The notes under the pieces are model-generated. The model worked only from the letters and a program-made list of their open reading frames with translations, was not told the origin of the DNA and searched no databases. Positions 29,735 through 37,870 of a stretch of DNA of 44,991 nucleotides are shown piece after piece (within the stretch, counting starts at the first letter, position 1; each line of letters opens with the position of its first letter). The position numbers and the translations under genes are program-made. Origin of the DNA: a virus; IMG/VR virus record IMGVR_UViG_3300013006_000052, positions 1-44,991 of that record; one strand, 5' to 3'.

Positions 29735-30389
29735 CAATTATTCTATGTAAATTAGAATGAAATAGTATTTTTTTATGGTGACTTTTACCTTTTCTTAATT
29801 CCATCACAAATAATATTAAATTTTTTTTACCACCAGATATAACTAAACTACCACTTTTAGTGTAATAAACATTTTTTATTTCTTTTTCTATTTTTTTTGA
29901 GAAGTCTGACATTTCAATCGTTAACCATTCGTTATTTCTACTATCAAGTATCGATAAAAAATCAACTTGATTTTTACCGCAAAAATAATTAACTAGTTTC
30001 ATTGGTTGATTAACAAATTCATTAAACAATTCAATTACTTTTACATTTTTTTTATAAAGTATTCTATTTTTTTCCCATTCTTCTTTACTATCTGGTATAA
30101 AATTTACCCACTCTATAAATTTTTCATATTGTATTTTTGAGAAAGTATTATCTGAAATAATTCGATTAAGTGTGTATAATGCAAATTGAGATTTTTTACC
30201 ACCTTTAACACTTTCAAAAAGTCCATCTGGTCTTGTTAAGTCTGGTTTTGTAACTCCAGTTAATATAATTGTTTCTGGTCCTAAAATTTCAGCTCTTAAT
30301 TTTTCTCTATTGTGACCATCCTTCTTTTTTTCTGATGCTTGTTCTGAAGACATTCCGTGTTTAGATAATTTATTTTGTGTTGTTTTCAT
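29721..30389 (-). CDS. Hypothetical protein, possible restriction-endonuclease-like
   Basis: 222 residues. The segment GHNREKLRAEI, then TKPDLTRPDGLFESVKGGKK (about 47-66), contains PD...ExxK, reminiscent of the PD-(D/E)xK nuclease core, though spacing is not canonical. A C-terminal MELRKGKSHHKKILFHSN is also distinctive. The call as a nuclease is weak. It is monocistronic with a very good host-type promoter four bases before its ATG, between the methyltransferase/sigma operon and the gp46 gene. The 3' end contains no clear terminator. Confidence 0.6.
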   Translation of the reverse strand: MKTTQNKLSKHGMSSEQASEKKKDGHNREKLRAEILGPETIILTGVTKPDLTRPDGLFESVKGGKKSQFALYTLNRIISDNTFSKIQYEKFIEWVNFIPDSKEEWEKNRILYKKNVKVIELFNEFVNQPMKLVNYFCGKNQVDFLSILDSRNNEWLTIEMSDFSKKIEKEIKNVYYTKSGSLVISGGKKNLILFVMELRKGKSHHKKILFHSNLHRIIDCII

Positions 30390-30393
30390 AATA

Positions 30394-30427
30394 CAAATAT
30401 ACGAATTAATTTGATATTTGTTACAAA
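30394..30427 (-). promoter_or_regulatory. Bacteroidetes-type promoter TTTG-N22-TATATTTG
   Basis: TATATTTG (30394-30401) and TTTG (30424-30427) on the minus strand, 22 bases apart; the -33 element overlaps the stop codon region of the gp46-like gene. TATT then ATG follows. Confidence 0.6.
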
Positions 30428-32793
30428 ACTTTTGAAATATTATTTTCTTTTGTAATCCTAACTACCGTGTCGGCCCACTGACTAATCATCGGATTATGCA
30501 CAATAATGAATACTTTATCAAAATAATCTTTAATCTTCATAAAAAATTCGGATACCATTTCTAGGTTGTCATTACTAATTTTTCCAAATACTTCATCAAA
30601 CAAAATAACATTTGGTTTTGGTAATGAACACACTTTACTTAATACTGAACGCAATGCTAATGATGCTATAGTTTTTTCAAAACCGGATCCACTTACCATT
30701 AATTTCTCAATTCCGGTATTATTATCTAACTGAACAAATTCAACTTCAGATTTATCGTTAATTCTAATTTCTAATTTGAAGTAACAGGAATCTTCCATTA
30801 ATCTTTGTAATTCAGAATTAATTAGAGGCATCATAGTTCTCATAATAATCTTACTAACACCATTCTTACCATAACTTTCAAGATACATTTTATAAATCTT
30901 ATCCTTACTTTCTTCTTCTTTTATTTTTACAATCAAGTTTTTGTTGTTTGTTATTTTTTCTTTATTCGAAGAAATACTATACTCATTAGTTGCTATCTGT
31001 GAATTTTTTTCTTTCAATAGTCTATCATAACTTTCAAGTTTCAAGTCAGCCTTAATTAACATTGAATCTATTTGATCATTTGTTTTAATTTTATCCTGGA
31101 CCTCATCCCACCTTTTTAACTTGTCTTCCAGACCGGTTATTTTGAGGTCACAACTTTCAATACTCAAATCATATTTTTCTTTGATGAGTTTGTTTTTTTC
31201 ATACTCATCAAATTGTCTTTTGGTATCAACAAATTCTTTTTCTTTGACTGATAACTCACCCATTAATTTTTCAACGACCTTTTTTTGAACAACGAGACCA
31301 TCAAGGTCTGAAATTTTTTGTTGTGTGATTGCAGCATTCATAAGTTCAATACCACAATGTTCACACTTAATACCACCTTTTACTGATGACTGTAATTTTT
31401 CAACTTCAGAAATCTTTGTATCAAGTTCAATTTTTGATTGGAATTTATTTTGATATTCTTCTTTTACCTTGTCATGTTTATCTTCTTCGTAGTATTGTTC
31501 TGGTTCAACAACTTTTAGTGTTGAGAGTAGGTCAACGTAAGTTTGTCTTTCTTTTTTTAAAGTCCCTACCTGTTCTTTTGTTTTTTCTGGATTAAGTAAA
31601 GCAATTTCTTTATCAATGTCTGAATGTTTCTTTTTTAACATTGAATCTCTAAAGTCTTTTCCTTTTGCAATACCTTCTTCAATTTCACTTACTTCACCTT
31701 TAAAAGTTTTGATTTGTTCATCTAATTCAACAATCTTATTTTCAAAAGATCCAATATCTTGTTTTAACTCTTCAGAGTTATAGATATTTGATAACTTTGA
31801 TTTACTAAATGAAGAATATATTTCTTTTGCAACTTCATCTTTCTTTTTCAAAAACTCTAGACCCATAAATCTTGAAAGGACCTGTCCTCTGGCTGTTGGT
31901 TTTGATTCCAACAATTCTTCTAGGTTTGTTGCTGTTGTAAGAATCGTCATTAAGAAATCCTCTTTGGTTCCAATAGAGTTTTTAATGAATGCTTCAGTCT
32001 CCCTTCTTTGTTCTCCGGTAAAATTCTGAAGACTACCATCGTGTAGTTTCTTAAAAAAATCTAGTTCTGTTTTAACATTCCATTCACCTTTCTTTGATTT
32101 TTTCCTTTCAATGTTTCTTACAATAATATAATCTTCACCATCTATTGTAATTTCACCTTTTACAACTACCGAGTCTTTATCGGTAAATCGGTTAAACACT
32201 TCTTCAGCTTTTGATGTCTTTGTTGTTTCATTAAAAAATAAAAACATAAGTAAATCCACCGTAAGTACTGTCTTTCCTCCAAAGTTTGGTGGATCTGATT
32301 CAACAACAACAATACCATTTAACTTATCAAAATCTAATCTTTGGTTTTCACCATATGATAAAAAGTTGGAGAACTCGATGTTTCTAATATACCACTTTTT
32401 GAATTGTGTTGTTTCAGCATCGTCTTCTTTCATTTTATTCTCAACCATTTTATTTAGTTCAAGAATTTCAGTAAGATGTTCTCCATAGCCTTTGGATTCC
32501 AAGAATTTTTTAAGCAAGTCAAGCTGGTAGTTAACGTCTGTAATGTTCATCGACACATCTACTGTTTGCATAGTATCAGTATCAACGTTTTTTACTTTTG
32601 TAACGACATTAACATTTGTGGTGTTATACTTCTTTTGAAAGTAATGTTTAACACTCTTCATCTTATCTTGTGTAAAATTTTCTTGTAGGTCTTCCCACAC
32701 CACCTGGATAGATGGGTTTTCAAACTTTGAGAAATCCAAGTCTTTTATCATAATATTGTAGTTGTATAATCTTGGTGGATTAAATAAATCCAT
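30421..32793 (-). CDS. 46: SbcC/Rad50-like recombination nuclease subunit (T4 gp46 type)
   Basis: 790 residues. After an unusual N-terminal extension of about 130 residues comes the ATPase head: FSNFLSYGEN, then a variant Walker A DPPNFGGKT (167-175) in which the first Gly of GxxxxGKT is Pro. Two coiled-coil arms surround a zinc hook CEHC (about 478-481). The C-terminal half head has the signature VSGSGFEK (about 701), Walker B NVILFDEVFG (about 729) and a switch His in IIVHNP. With the gp47-like partner at 34077 it would process DNA ends for recombination-dependent replication. The start at 32793 is 3 bases after the previous stop; Met15 is an alternative. Confidence 0.93.
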   Translation of the reverse strand: MDLFNPPRLYNYNIMIKDLDFSKFENPSIQVVWEDLQENFTQDKMKSVKHYFQKKYNTTNVNVVTKVKNVDTDTMQTVDVSMNITDVNYQLDLLKKFLESKGYGEHLTEILELNKMVENKMKEDDAETTQFKKWYIRNIEFSNFLSYGENQRLDFDKLNGIVVVESDPPNFGGKTVLTVDLLMFLFFNETTKTSKAEEVFNRFTDKDSVVVKGEITIDGEDYIIVRNIERKKSKKGEWNVKTELDFFKKLHDGSLQNFTGEQRRETEAFIKNSIGTKEDFLMTILTTATNLEELLESKPTARGQVLSRFMGLEFLKKKDEVAKEIYSSFSKSKLSNIYNSEELKQDIGSFENKIVELDEQIKTFKGEVSEIEEGIAKGKDFRDSMLKKKHSDIDKEIALLNPEKTKEQVGTLKKERQTYVDLLSTLKVVEPEQYYEEDKHDKVKEEYQNKFQSKIELDTKISEVEKLQSSVKGGIKCEHCGIELMNAAITQQKISDLDGLVVQKKVVEKLMGELSVKEKEFVDTKRQFDEYEKNKLIKEKYDLSIESCDLKITGLEDKLKRWDEVQDKIKTNDQIDSMLIKADLKLESYDRLLKEKNSQIATNEYSISSNKEKITNNKNLIVKIKEEESKDKIYKMYLESYGKNGVSKIIMRTMMPLINSELQRLMEDSCYFKLEIRINDKSEVEFVQLDNNTGIEKLMVSGSGFEKTIASLALRSVLSKVCSLPKPNVILFDEVFGKISNDNLEMVSEFFMKIKDYFDKVFIIVHNPMISQWADTVVRITKENNISKVL

Positions 32794-32796
32794 TTT

Positions 32797-33075
32797 TTAT
32801 TTTTCTAATTCTGAAATTTGGCCTTCAGCTTGTGGTTCAAACATTTGTCCATTTTGTTCCTTGAACTCAACAATAGAATTTAATTCTGCTTCATCCACAA
32901 CACTAAACGGAACTTCCTGTTCGCCAACTGTAACATTCAGTTTTTCAACTTCTTGTTGTTCGGCCATTTGTTTCATTAATTTGTTTAAAGCATTTTGCAT
33001 TGCGTATTTTTCGTTTGAAACTTTTTTGTTTCTTTTTTCAATTTTTGCTCTATGAGCTTTTGCTGTTTTTCCCAT
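32797..33075 (-). CDS. Hypothetical protein (92 aa)
   Basis: 92 residues: a very basic N-terminus (MGKTAKAHRAKIEKRNKK), a helix rich in Met/Gln (MQNALNKLMKQMAEQQ) and an acidic C-terminus. No family recognised. It lies between the DUF1360-like and gp46-like genes with gaps of 11 and 3 bases. TATAAATA (33079-33086) is 3 bases before its ATG. Confidence 0.65.
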   Translation of the reverse strand: MGKTAKAHRAKIEKRNKKVSNEKYAMQNALNKLMKQMAEQQEVEKLNVTVGEQEVPFSVVDEAELNSIVEFKEQNGQMFEPQAEGQISELEK

Positions 33076-33086
33076 TTTTATTTATA

Positions 33087-33497
33087 TTAATCGTTTAAAA
33101 TTTCTTGTTCATCATCCTGTGGAATAATATATGTTGTCTCAACTTTTTGTTTTGATAATCTATTTTCTTCAAACCATTCAACTATTGCATTAATTGCCCA
33201 TACTGAACCGGCGGATAACATACCATCAAAGAATACTGAAAAATATTCGTTAAGTCCAATAATAGTGTGAACTGGTGAGAACATTGTTAATGATAAAAAG
33301 AATCCAACCCAGGTACTAGTACAAAGTGGGCAGACAATAAGTTCTGATAGAAAACTAAAAATTGGTCTTAATAATTTAAAACCTTCTTCTGAACTTTGTT
33401 TATGAATAAAATTTCTTATACCATTAAATATGGATCCATAAACTAATATGGTTGTCATGCCGTAAGCTGCTAACATAAAAATCACTAAACTTGTCAT
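33087..33497 (-). CDS. Membrane protein, DUF1360-like
   Basis: 136 residues with three hydrophobic segments (about 2-22, 46-76, 88-108). The middle one contains CPLCTSTWVGFFLSL, the CPxCxxxWVG pattern of DUF1360 phage membrane proteins. The C-terminus is charged and cytoplasmic by the positive-inside rule. Its role is unknown. It overlaps the coiled-coil gene upstream by 4 bases (ATGA), so it is co-translated within the recombination operon. Confidence 0.7.
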   Translation of the reverse strand: MTSLVIFMLAAYGMTTILVYGSIFNGIRNFIHKQSSEEGFKLLRPIFSFLSELIVCPLCTSTWVGFFLSLTMFSPVHTIIGLNEYFSVFFDGMLSAGSVWAINAIVEWFEENRLSKQKVETTYIIPQDDEQEILND

Positions 33498-34120
33498 ACT
33501 GTATCATTTAAATTTGACCCCCTCATAAAAATAGCTTTTAAAGGATTTTTCGTATTTTGGAGGTCTTGGTTTATTTTTTCTAAATTTTTTATTTTTTCAT
33601 TTTTTTCTGTGAGTTCTTTTCTCAACTTTTGTAGGGTCTCTTGAAGCATTTTTTCGTTTGTTTTGTCTAAACTTATGTCTAAATTACGGCTAACTTCGTC
33701 TAATTCTTTATCCTTTTTAGAAATTTCATTTTCAAAGTATTTGATTTTTTCAAGTAGTTCAGTTTCACCCGTCTTGTCACTAATATATTCTACTTTTGTG
33801 ACAACTTTTTCTACTGGAACTTCTTTTATAATCACCTTCTCAACAATGACTTCCTTAATAACCTCAACTGGTACTTCCACCCGTATTTCACGGATTACCT
33901 CAATTTCTACCTGTTTTTCACCAACAATACCCGTTTTTAAGTCTTTTTCACCATCATTAAGTGTTTTCCCCAAAAGACCATACTTCTCAATGTTAAACCC
34001 ACTGTCAAAACATTTCTTAATGAAACCATCAACATCTTCAATGTTATTTAGGTTACAATAACTTTCAACACTTTTACTAAAAATTTTTGAGTACTTCGGT
34101 TCCATTTTCAATATCTTCAA
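33494..34120 (-). CDS. Coiled-coil protein with Val/Glu/Lys repeat region
   Basis: 208 residues. A small N-terminal domain (about 10-55, YCNLNNIEDVDGFIKKCFDSG) is followed by a low-complexity strand-like repeat of VEV, KEV and VEKV units (about 70-112), then a long coiled coil (about 120-190) and a short tail. No family recognised. The start lies 44 bases inside the gp47-like gene, an unusually long overlap; Met6 at 34105 is an alternative. By position between the gp47 and gp46 genes it may join that complex, which is inference. Confidence 0.65.
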   Translation of the reverse strand: MKILKMEPKYSKIFSKSVESYCNLNNIEDVDGFIKKCFDSGFNIEKYGLLGKTLNDGEKDLKTGIVGEKQVEIEVIREIRVEVPVEVIKEVIVEKVIIKEVPVEKVVTKVEYISDKTGETELLEKIKYFENEISKKDKELDEVSRNLDISLDKTNEKMLQETLQKLRKELTEKNEKIKNLEKINQDLQNTKNPLKAIFMRGSNLNDTV

Positions 34121-34856
34121 AAGATTTTATTGCGAACTTCAAAAACGGTTTTGGGTTTTCAAGGTCTGTATAGGTATATTCTTTAGTTCCGAAATCATAA
34201 GTTCCGAAACCGTGGTTTCTGATGCTCTCTCCAATGTTCTGTTGAATTGGTGATCCAATCATATATCCTTTACCAGTTTTAAACTTAAATTCCTGTCTTT
34301 TATGGATATCTCCACATAATACAATATCAAGTCCGTTAAACTTTTCAACATCATATGCTTCTTCACCAAAGTCAAAACCAAGATCTGTTTTCATCCCTTG
34401 GATTGGTCCGTGAAATAAACCAACTTTAATTCCGGTTGCAACATTCAAATCTGGTGGTATGTTTCCTTGGTATTGTGAGTAAACACACCAACTAACATTA
34501 TCATCCTCATAAACACCACGGTCCTTGTAATAAACAATGTTTTTGTTATTTAATGAATCAATAATCGGAGATAAAGCGTCTAACCTATCAGTATTATTCA
34601 CAAGGAAATCGTGGTTACCAGGAATAATAATTGTTTTTGCAATATATGAACATTCAGTTAATAACCATCTAACCATTTCTATCAATTCTGGTGTTAGTTG
34701 ATTTTTTGAATGGACAAGGTCTCCAGTAAAAACGATTCTATCCGGTTTAATTTCTTTCCATTGGTTAATGGCATTTTCCATTATAGATCTATATAGATCG
34801 TGGTCTTTAAATAATCTGATGTGTAAATCAGAAAAGTGTACAAGTTTTTTTATCAT
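34077..34856 (-). CDS. 47: SbcD/Mre11-like nuclease subunit (T4 gp47 type)
   Basis: 259 residues, with the five phosphoesterase motifs of the Mre11/SbcD nucleases in order: SDLHIR (about 9-14), TGDLVHS (about 44), GNHDF (about 80), FHGPIQG (about 149) and CGDIHKRQ (about 181). Metal ions bound by these residues drive 3'-5' exonuclease or endonuclease activity on DNA ends. It is compact compared with T4 gp47 (339 residues), lacking much of the C-terminal region. It is separated from the gp46 gene by three small genes instead of being adjacent. Confidence 0.93.
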   Translation of the reverse strand: MIKKLVHFSDLHIRLFKDHDLYRSIMENAINQWKEIKPDRIVFTGDLVHSKNQLTPELIEMVRWLLTECSYIAKTIIIPGNHDFLVNNTDRLDALSPIIDSLNNKNIVYYKDRGVYEDDNVSWCVYSQYQGNIPPDLNVATGIKVGLFHGPIQGMKTDLGFDFGEEAYDVEKFNGLDIVLCGDIHKRQEFKFKTGKGYMIGSPIQQNIGESIRNHGFGTYDFGTKEYTYTDLENPKPFLKFAIKSFEDIENGTEVLKNF

Positions 34857-35095
34857 TACATTACAATTTTTGGGGGTGTTCCTAAATCATCATACCCATC
34901 ATCTTTGAATGGGTTCGATGGTACGGGTACTGGTTCGAATCTATGTGGTACTATTGTTGATGGATTGGGAAAAAATGGGTCAACATCTTTAACTTCATTC
35001 ATTTTTTCAACAATTGGTGTTATTGGGATGTGTTTATCCTCTAACCTACCATATAGGTATCCTTCTAACCAAATATAAAATTCTTTGTGTGTCAT
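34856..35095 (-). CDS. Hypothetical protein (79 aa)
   Basis: 79 residues: a helical N-terminus (HKEFYIWLEGYLYGRLEDK) and a Pro-rich C-terminal half (FFPNPSTIVPHRFEPVPVP). No family recognised. It is linked on both sides by overlapping start/stop codons (ATGA with the 48-residue gene, TAATG with the gp47 gene), so it is part of the recombination operon. Confidence 0.65.
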   Translation of the reverse strand: MTHKEFYIWLEGYLYGRLEDKHIPITPIVEKMNEVKDVDPFFPNPSTIVPHRFEPVPVPSNPFKDDGYDDLGTPPKIVM

Positions 35096-35238
35096 ACTAA
35101 TTCTCGATTATATAAATTTGCTAATATTATTCTTGCAAACTTAAATTCTTTTGCCTTATTTAATTTTAACCCATATGCGTTTGCAATAACTTTGAGGTGT
35201 GGGTAAGCCTCACTGATTGTCATTTTACCAATTTCCAT
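35092..35238 (-). CDS. Small hypothetical protein (48 aa)
   Basis: 49 codons from ATG 35238, starting MEIGKMTISEAYPHLKV and rich in Ala, Leu and Lys; it looks helical. It starts 2 bases after the zinc-ribbon gene and its TGA overlaps the next ATG. Exact fit in an otherwise empty gap is the main evidence. An alternative ATG lies five codons in. Confidence 0.65.
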   Translation of the reverse strand: MEIGKMTISEAYPHLKVIANAYGLKLNKAKEFKFARIILANLYNRELV

Positions 35239-35240
35239 AA

Positions 35241-35456
35241 TTAATCAATAAAAAGTTCAAAATCTTTATTTACGTGTCCACAATCATTACACATATAAGT
35301 TGGGAATGGTACAATTGTATCTTCAGAGCTGCCAGTCAAAAGTTTTGGAACTTTTTTAATCATTGTGACTTCTTTAAAGAATTTTGATTCACACTTTTCA
35401 CATTTAACAGTTTCCTGTTGTTTTAAATCGATTCTAGGTTTAATAATGTCTTCCAT
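35241..35456 (-). CDS. Small zinc-ribbon protein (71 aa)
   Basis: 71 residues with CEKC (about 19-22) and CNDC (about 55-58), the two halves of a zinc ribbon, joined by a beta-rich segment of about 32 residues. Such proteins often bind nucleic acid or another protein in replication or transcription complexes. It lies between the nuclease and recombination genes (gaps of 6 and 2 bases). No specific family recognised. Confidence 0.75.
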   Translation of the reverse strand: MEDIIKPRIDLKQQETVKCEKCESKFFKEVTMIKKVPKLLTGSSEDTIVPFPTYMCNDCGHVNKDFELFID

Positions 35457-35462
35457 TTTATA

Positions 35463-36326
35463 TTATTTTTTAAGTTTATTCAACATTGGTTTTATATTCA
35501 TATCAAGTATAGTATTTATTGTGGATTTATCAACTCTGTATTCCACATATTCACGGTTTTCTGTGAGTCTTACAATGATACAACCTAACAATTTTATATC
35601 TTCGTACTTGGATCCTTCGAGCATTTTAAGAAGTAGTTTACCATATAATGGTAATTGAGTATTGTAATGGCCTAATGCGTTATTAGGTAGATATTGAAAT
35701 GGGTATCTCATTGGTTTTGTATACCACTGTTTAATAAAATTTTTCTCTTGGTTACTTTTCCAATCTGTTATTAAAATACCGATTTCATTATTTTTACTTA
35801 AGACCAACCACGCTTTATCTGGTTGGCCTACATAGCCAAATTCTGGATGACCTAAAACAATCTCCGTATCAATTAAAACACATCCCCGTTCTTTTAATAA
35901 TTCAATATAATTTTTACCACCTACAATCATTGAATCGCTCACAACAATTTGTTTCGCATCACATTCAAATATTGGTTTTCTAACTTCTTTATCTATATTA
36001 AATTCTTTTAAGGTGTGTTCTTCCAAATAATAATGAACTCTTGATCCCATATTTGTGGATTTTGTTCCTTTTTCAGCCCATTCCGCTAATAATCTTTCGG
36101 TTTCATCTGGATTTCCCCCAGACATTTCATACGCTTTTTTTTCTGTCGGAAATTCATCATAAAATAATTTCATTACTTTTGATACAGATGGAAAATCTGA
36201 TCTTAATGTTCCGTCTACATCCAACATTGTGTATTTATGCTCATCTTCTTCAAAGGTTAATTGAAACTCTTTTTGTCTTTCAGATAAGATATTTCTTATT
36301 TCCTCCGCTACTTTATTTAAATCCAT
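35463..36326 (-). CDS. RecB/Cas4-like PD-(D/E)xK nuclease
   Basis: 287 residues. The core GYVGQPDKAW (about 165-174), ILITDWKSN (about 185-193, with D-W-K as the ExK-type element) and HYNTQLPLYGKLL (about 221-233) is the motif II-III-QhxxY pattern of RecB/Cas4-type exonucleases. An N-terminal domain (FEEDEHKYTMLDVDG, PSVSKVMKLF) is like that of related phage exonucleases. A role in DNA-end resection or repair next to the gp46/gp47 homologues is likely. The gene is joined to the primase gene by an overlapping junction (one base). Confidence 0.85.
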   Translation of the reverse strand: MDLNKVAEEIRNILSERQKEFQLTFEEDEHKYTMLDVDGTLRSDFPSVSKVMKLFYDEFPTEKKAYEMSGGNPDETERLLAEWAEKGTKSTNMGSRVHYYLEEHTLKEFNIDKEVRKPIFECDAKQIVVSDSMIVGGKNYIELLKERGCVLIDTEIVLGHPEFGYVGQPDKAWLVLSKNNEIGILITDWKSNQEKNFIKQWYTKPMRYPFQYLPNNALGHYNTQLPLYGKLLLKMLEGSKYEDIKLLGCIIVRLTENREYVEYRVDKSTINTILDMNIKPMLNKLKK

Positions 36327-37228
36327 TAGTCTCTTATTTCAATATAATAATCATTTATTTGTCCTTTTAAATCACAGACATCTCTATCATCCGGAAGTCT
36401 AACAATCTTAACCCTACCCCACAGTTCACCTCCATTTAATTCGTGATATAATTTAACAGCGTTATTCCAAGCATCACCATCCAAACAAATTATAACATTT
36501 CCTTTTGCATTATTGTAGATTGTTTCAAAAAGGAGTTCCGACATATGTTTTCCAAGCATTACAACTGGATTATCTAAAAACATTCCATCAAATGCACCCT
36601 CAACTAAGTATATATCTTTGTTCCAATCAATTAAATTTTCCCAAAATATAATTTGGTCTTTTTCTGCTTCTGGATTTCTATATTTGGCCCTACTATTAAC
36701 GTCCCAACTTCTACCGACATAATAGTTTAAATCACCTTTTGCGTTGTATGATGGTATAATAATTCTACCCATATGACTTCCTTTATCGCAAAAACCAATT
36801 CCAAACCTTTCGATTATTTCATCATTTATTCCTCTGCTTTTAAGGTAATTGTAAGCTTGTTTTCTAACCGGATATACTGGGTGTGAGTCTTTGAATAATG
36901 TAAAGCTATCAGGAAGTACAACTTTTGATTTTTTTACTTTTACAACTTTTTCGGTTTCATCTGGTCTTAAAATATTATAAAGTTTTTTTAACTTTCTATT
37001 ACCAAACTTATCAAAAAGTTTTCCTAAATTACCGTGAGTTCCTTCACTGTCGCCACAAGCCCAACATTTATAAACACCATCAAAGTAATTTACTTCAAGG
37101 TTGTGTTTGTTTCTTTCATCATCACACACTGGACAGTTAAATGAGATTTGACCACGATTAGCATAGTGTAATCCGTGGTCACCCAAAACTTCTTCTAATA
37201 ATTCTACGATTGCTTCTTGTTCATCCAT
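36326..37228 (-). CDS. DNA primase with zinc finger and TOPRIM domain
   Basis: 300 residues. A CHC2-type zinc finger with CPVC (32-35) and CWAC (55-58) reads DNA; a linker precedes the TOPRIM catalytic core: YLVEGAFDGM (about 202-211, conserved Glu) and NVIICLDGDAW (about 237-247, conserved DxD). It makes RNA primers for lagging-strand synthesis, presumably with a replicative helicase encoded elsewhere. The length is close to T4 gp61 (342), but the motif set is of the general DnaG/TOPRIM kind. An inverted repeat covers the start codon. Confidence 0.88.
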   Translation of the reverse strand: MDEQEAIVELLEEVLGDHGLHYANRGQISFNCPVCDDERNKHNLEVNYFDGVYKCWACGDSEGTHGNLGKLFDKFGNRKLKKLYNILRPDETEKVVKVKKSKVVLPDSFTLFKDSHPVYPVRKQAYNYLKSRGINDEIIERFGIGFCDKGSHMGRIIIPSYNAKGDLNYYVGRSWDVNSRAKYRNPEAEKDQIIFWENLIDWNKDIYLVEGAFDGMFLDNPVVMLGKHMSELLFETIYNNAKGNVIICLDGDAWNNAVKLYHELNGGELWGRVKIVRLPDDRDVCDLKGQINDYYIEIRD

Positions 37229-37248
37229 TCACTATAATATAAGTGAAT
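37226..37248 (-). promoter_or_regulatory. Inverted repeat over the primase start codon
   Basis: ATTCACT (37227-37233) and AGTGAAT (37242-37248) form a 7-bp inverted repeat with an 8-base AT spacer. On the mRNA the 3' arm runs into the ATG, so a hairpin or a bound repressor could limit primase translation. Confidence 0.45.
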
Positions 37249-37256
37249 TTTTTAAC

Positions 37257-37781
37257 TTAATCAAATATTAATTTTTTTCCATTTCTTTTTGATTCATATA
37301 AATCAGAAACATTGATATAGTGTTTTAGAAATCTTTTTTCGTCAATTGAATTTGCATCAATTTTAATATTTTCGTCTTTGTGCTCGCACTTTGAGACCTG
37401 GATTGTAGACCAAACCCATAAATTTTCATATAACCAGGTATTAACCATATAATCATAATCCCAATTATTTTTTTCACACTCTTTATGGATATGTCTTCCA
37501 ATTTCTACGGTACCAATTACATGATCACCAAGTTTTTCTCTTTTTTCAATTGATTTTTCAGTTCTTATCGCAAGACTTAAACCGCCTTGTGTTCCAATAC
37601 CCATATAACCTAAACCACGGTATGAATCAAGTTTCAAATCAGCTTCTGGTGTATTTAAATTTATTGCATTTTTTAAATCTATTAGTTTTCTGTAGAAATA
37701 CCTTTGGTACTTTTCTTTGTTTTCATTCCAATAATGGTCTCTTCTATACTCATTAAAATATTTTTTTACGTCTATGCCCAT
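37257..37781 (-). CDS. Hypothetical protein (174 aa)
   Basis: 174 residues, aromatic and charged. The central part GDHVIGTVEIGRHIHKEC, followed by WDYDYMVNTWLYENLWVWS, is distinctive, with several His and Trp, but matches no motif I can name; a DHV core occurs in some HNH nucleases, though no second half is seen. It is the first gene of the replication block, with a host-type promoter upstream and a 28-base gap before the primase gene. Confidence 0.65.
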   Translation of the reverse strand: MGIDVKKYFNEYRRDHYWNENKEKYQRYFYRKLIDLKNAINLNTPEADLKLDSYRGLGYMGIGTQGGLSLAIRTEKSIEKREKLGDHVIGTVEIGRHIHKECEKNNWDYDYMVNTWLYENLWVWSTIQVSKCEHKDENIKIDANSIDEKRFLKHYINVSDLYESKRNGKKLIFD

Positions 37782-37801
37782 ACTGAAATTATATTATTCT
37801 A

Positions 37802-37833
37802 CAAAGATAAGTAAAATATTTTAATTAAACAAC
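37802..37833 (-). promoter_or_regulatory. Bacteroidetes-type promoter GTTG-N20-TATCTTTG
   Basis: TATCTTTG (37802-37809) with GTTG (37830-37833) 20 bases upstream on the minus strand, 20 bases before the ATG at 37781. It probably drives the primase/nuclease/recombination genes as an early operon. Confidence 0.6.
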
Positions 37834-37857
37834 TTCAAAAGATTTTTTTATTTTCTA

Positions 37858-37865
37858 TATTTATA
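37858..37865 (+). promoter_or_regulatory. TATTTATA motif before structural-type gene
   Basis: TATTTATA 5 bases before the ATG at 37871, facing away from the early-type promoter 25 bases to the left: again an early and a late signal back to back. Confidence 0.5.
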
Positions 37866-37870
37866 TCTAT

